Source of the DNA: Zygnema cylindricum
Lineage: Eukaryota; Streptophyta; Zygnematophyceae; Zygnematales; Zygnemataceae
Reading direction: 5' to 3'
Length of the DNA stretch: 60,000 nucleotides
NCBI GenBank assembly: GCA_037447655.1
Contig: JBBHKE010003283.1
Location: forward strand, 110,851-170,850
Shown: piece by piece, positions 55,960 to 60,000 of the stretch
Layout: the number at the start of each line of letters is the position of its first letter
How positions within the stretch are numbered: the first letter of the stretch is position 1
The notes under the pieces: generated by a model
Told to the model about the DNA's origin: nothing
What the model saw: the letters and a program-made list of their open reading frames with translations, nothing else
Database searches by the model: none
Translations under genes and position numbers: made by a program

Positions 55960-58900
55960 AACGTCCCTTGCAAAAAAATGCACAATTTTATTAGCGTTAA
56001 GGGTTTAATATTGTTTATATAAAATTGTAACGTATAATAAAAAACTTAGTGCAAAAAGAAGTCGTTGATTTTAATTTCACTCTTTCAAACAATTACCACT
56101 GTTTTAAGATTTTTGTCAAAAAACATTTCCAACCAAATCACTGTTAGTAAGTATAAATTTAGCGTTTTGTATTATGAGCCTCCTGCTAAAATTCGATATT
56201 TTCTTTTTTTCCATACCGATAACCGATGTATCATTTCGGTGTATCGGAAAGTCTACTAATGCGATAAAATTGTGATAAATCACGAAAAGTTATCGTGCGG
56301 ATTACTATTGCGATGCCTCTTCACATTGGGCTGCCAAAAAAGCTTCAAAAGCCCCCCTCTTCCTCAAGACGCCGCTACGGTATGGTTTTTTTTTACATTA
56401 TTACCTTGCTAGCTGTGTATTGACTCGGAACTCTCACCATATGTATCGTGACAGTATTTGTTGGCCAAGAGTGATATGCCTGTCCCTGTGACCGATCGAT
56501 ATTTCGATATATAAAATATCAAATTTCTCGCAATAAAAATAGTCTCGGTACATAATAGTAATAAACAAAATTGGTGTTGTAATGGACAGTAAGAATCGCC
56601 CTAGCGAATCATTTTATTCATCTAACGATGTGCGAACTGTTTTGTTTTTGTTATAACGTGCCTAATACGAGTGAGATCTACAATCGACACTATTGGTAAA
56701 TAAGTTATTTAAACCATCCAATTCCACACTTTATTTTGTGTTTTTAACATACTGCTGGCTAACGGGCTTCATGACATGCGTCATATTTTGTATATGGACG
56801 ATTAAGCGCATGTCGATTAATTAGCTAACACCTACATCATTTATTCACGACTTATGGTCGTAAGATCCTAAGGGATGCTGATTTAGACGATAAAAAATGA
56901 TCTTAGTCGTTGCTTAACGACCTTGAAATAACAACTTTTATTAGCAACTTTAGGGATGCTCAAGGATTTCAACAGTTTAGCGTTATGATGTTTTAAACTC
57001 ATCGATTCACCCATCCATTATATTAGTTTTAGACGTTTATGGCACTTTTGTTAACTTCTGTTAATTGAATGACATGATATGGAATAATGGACTAACATTT
57101 TTTTTGAAGTTAATTTTACCAATGCCATTTCTATGTTGTTTAGCGATCTTTTTCCATGAAGTAAATCCCATCAATATTGACTCTATTTGAATGTATTATA
57201 AGTTTAACGAAATGATAGTACATGAAAAACCCATAGAACGACATTTTCGCATTTCACGTGGAAATCCATCTCACACTATTATGGTTGCCCGTGCATATTT
57301 TGTTTGTAGTTTTTTCTATTTGAAGTTCCATTTTTCGTTAGTTTGCTCATGTAGACATTTCTCACCGTCGTTTGCATGCTTTTTTATTTTTTTACTGTCG
57401 CACGTTTTATTAAAGCTTACTGTTAAAATTGGAAACTATAATCATGAATAGTCCGATATATGTAAAAACAATTTAGTTTATGTATTTTTTGTATTGTATA
57501 AATGTCAGTTGAAGTACACTTCTTGTTGTGTAATTAGTGACTTGTAATTTTTTTATGTTGTACCTTAGTGCGTTATTGTGCTTTCGCGTTTGTTGAATGT
57601 TGATTCATGTTATTTTGTTTGTTGTGTACAAGATACCCTTATTACTCGCCAAACACACTATTAAATAATTGTAGTTATTTTGTCTCGTAACGTGGTGGAA
57701 CGTTATTTCGTCGATTTCAGCCATCGCGCCTACGTTGAAGACTTCACACACCATGTTTATTGCAGATTGTTCAGTTCTTTCCATTATAGATTTATATGAA
57801 TGAAACATTATTTTTGTTATTAGCAATGTTGTCTAACGATTATGTTGGGAGGACATATTTTGCCCTTTGTTTCTCTCTCTGTATTTTTTGATGACTTTTA
57901 TCTAGTTTCTTGCTTCTATATTCTTACTTGCCATGATTCTCCTTTCTCTTCCCTGTGATCTCTCTCTCCGATTTCCCTCTCCTTGGCCCACCATGCCCTT
58001 ACCTTCAAGAGGTTATGGACCACACCATGCTCATTACAGTGCAATTTTTTTTTTTTGCAAAATTTGTTTTACCGTCTTTCTTCTCTCTTGGCAATGTCTT
58101 TCCCTTGGAAGTAAACATTCTGGGACATTTATTGTAACCATACAAAATAGGTCGTCTCATTGTTTAGGTTTAACTCTCTCTCACTATCATGGCTTTATAT
58201 ATGCCCTTTTTTGAACATTGGTGTTTTCTTTAAGAAAGGTTTTATTTCCTTTCTATTTTTGCCGTGATTTTTATGTTTATGATTTTGTCTACCGGGGAAA
58301 CTGTACGGAAGCATTAGGCGCACACACCATTTTAAATTAGGCACACCACGAATTATTATTTTATTTTTTACGTACTGAAAATCCTCTGGCACATAAGACA
58401 AGTAAATAATTGTACGGACATCGTATTCCCTGCCGCGAAAAAGTACACTTAGGGCTCCGCTTCATAGGCCAAAAGAAAAGGGTCGGAAATCTTAAAATAG
58501 CGTTTCACCAAATTTAGCGTACTATTAAATTCAATACTTTATGTTCCGTACATTTGAACGCGCACTTTTATAATTTTATGTCATTTAAACGACGTAATGC
58601 CGTACTGTAATTTATCGGCCGTACGACTATATACATAAGTACATCGGTTAAAATCCGACTTTCGCATGATCGAACCGAACCCGAGCGGTTTTTCAAATTG
58701 TTCGAACCGAACCGTTCCGGCTAGAATTGTTTTTTACTATTAAAAAATTTTAGGGTTTCCCTTCCCAGCTGCCAAAAACCGGTTAAGTTCAGTTAAAAAC
58801 GGTTTGGGCCCAAACCGCGCCACGTGTCATGGAAGGGGACTTCAATCGTTTTTTATTTGTTTTTGACTTTTAAACAGTGAAATAAAAACAGGCGGTTTGT

Positions 58901-59737
58901 CGCTCATCGTTTCGAGATTTTTTTCCGCGAATGTATATACTATGCATCTTTACTAGTGTGGATTTCTATGTGTGTTTGCTCCGTTCCTAATATTTTGGTT
59001 TTTCTACATTAGGTTTGGCTTTCCTCCATGGTCGGTTTTTCAGTTTATTTTTTTGTCGATTATGATTTTTGTTTTTATGCACGCAGATGGTTCACCTAAA
59101 GAATATCACTTTATTGGAAATAGTGGCGATGGAAAAAACCATTAGGGTTACAAAGGGGTTCAAAACCTTTAAATTAATAGAAAAAAAACCTAATTATTTT
59201 TTTAAACCCTACAAAAATCTTGGATGGTTTACCGTCGCGCTTTATTAATAAACTATGATGACGTCACTATACAGGAATTTTCGTAACCGTTGACGCGAGA
59301 TGACGAAGTGGAAAGAAATAGCATGAAATGCTTCTCTGACAGTCTGTACGACAGCTTTGCATGGCCGACCCTCACCTCTGTCGTTTAGAGTTCTCCAGCG
59401 GTACAGCTGCTTTGTCATATAGGGCTAGGATCTTTCGATGACATCTGACGGTTTATACAAACTTGGCCCTCGTACGAAAATGATGAGGTGGCCAGTCGGT
59501 TTCTGACTGTATGCTATTCTGTACGGACAGACGTCGGCGCATGTGCATCCGGATTCCCGAAAAGTTTCTTGCAATGGGAGAAGGGGAAATGATTGGTTTC
59601 AGTACTGTATATCCGTATTTTACTACACACTTGCGGCCCAAAATAAAATAAAATATGGCTCGAAGAACCGGGAACACTGTAGCCAATCATTTATTCAAAA
59701 CAAATCTGCCGCGAATTATTTAATTGTACTGCTGTAA
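55960..59737. other. Mostly featureless intergenic DNA
   Basis: AT-rich unique sequence. 56,150-56,530 has CGATATTT and ATATCGA words recalling the hAT-like elements of the TRM11 introns but without clear ends. No open frame here (57,191; 57,605; 57,933) shows a recognisable motif. A TTTTTAGGGTTT and AAACCCTA pair sits at 58,745 and 59,205. Confidence 0.4.
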
Positions 59738-59843
59738 TCACTCTTCATTCTGGACAATATCAGCAATCATCTTCTTTGGATCTTCTGCGAATAAGTCAAT
59801 AATAATCATTTCTTGAAGTTGACCTGGATTCTGTTTCGCTGTA
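59738..59843 (-). CDS. C-terminal exon of an unrecognised protein
   Basis: On the minus strand, after an acceptor-like TTTTGAAG, the frame reads TAKQNPGQLQEMIIIDLF and continues AEDPKKMIADIVQNEE to a TGA stop (59,738-59,740). The balanced, helical, acidic composition is that of a real protein end and differs from the neighbouring DNA. The rest of the gene would lie beyond the right edge. I do not recognise the family. Confidence 0.4.
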
Positions 59844-60000
59844 CTTCAAAATTGTCATTTCGTGCGATCCTTGGCGTTCAGCGGTTCACGGTAAAAGCAG
59901 CTGCCTGCCTGCGTTATTCCCCGTGGTTGAAGATTCAGAGTATCCTCAAAGAAATCGAGTAAGATTCTCTGCCATGTTACAGTACACCGCCAATCGTTAT

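Overview
The window is nuclear DNA of a eukaryote with a large, repeat-rich genome. Only one intron-containing host gene is clearly recognisable in 60 kb: a TRM11-type tRNA (guanine-N2)-methyltransferase at 44,716-50,107 on the plus strand, with six exons and GT..AG introns. Its reconstructed protein reads, from memory of the family, most like the green-plant TRM11 proteins. I therefore infer a green-lineage organism, possibly an alga, but the window does not settle the species. No prokaryotic operon, CRISPR array or rRNA gene is present.

Layout. 0-2.2 kb is a GTAC-rich minisatellite split by a complete solo LTR with a TGTAC target duplication. 2.2-16.0 kb is a nested retrotransposon complex. 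A gag-only element (family B) is arranged LTR-internal-LTR-internal-LTR. A full-length but decayed Ty1/copia element (family A, minus strand, 3,303-9,702) is inserted exactly in the primer-binding site of B, with a GTTAT target duplication. 16.0-19.7 kb is a purine/pyrimidine satellite that switches strand near 16.7 kb. 19.8-26.5 kb is AT-rich sequence with several tandem repeats, GGCGACGA palindromes and an unrecognised tryptophan-rich coding block (25.3-25.9 kb). 26.6-28.7 kb is a broken, intron-containing DDE (pogo/CENP-B-like) transposase gene with all three catalytic aspartates still visible in fragments.

31.3-39.8 kb is a large inverted repeat. Each arm carries a Myb/SANT (trihelix-like) gene, intact on the right arm (minus strand) and decayed on the left. 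A truncated Ty3/gypsy-like gag element lies between the arms. 41.2-42.3 kb is another LTR related to family A. 42.7-43.9 kb is a GGGA-rich minisatellite. 43.9-44.5 kb is a repeat copy that forms the upstream region of TRM11 and matches, inverted, the sequence just after the decayed transposase.

TRM11 introns carry small hAT-like insertions, one with a perfect 8-bp target duplication. Beyond the gene lie a hAT-like element with terminal inverted repeats (52.4-53.7 kb), a 902-bp tandem duplication (54.1-56.0 kb), mostly featureless DNA, and a short C-terminal coding exon at the right edge.

The most notable observations concern retrotransposon priming. In both copia-like families the putative primer-binding site is complementary to the anticodon arm of initiator tRNA-Met rather than to the tRNA 3' end. 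The gag start codon lies inside that site. The family A-type LTRs also carry a tRNA-like segment, mostly with a hairpin beside it, always antisense to the element. Long open frames inside the CT and GA tracts are low-complexity artefacts and are not annotated as genes.
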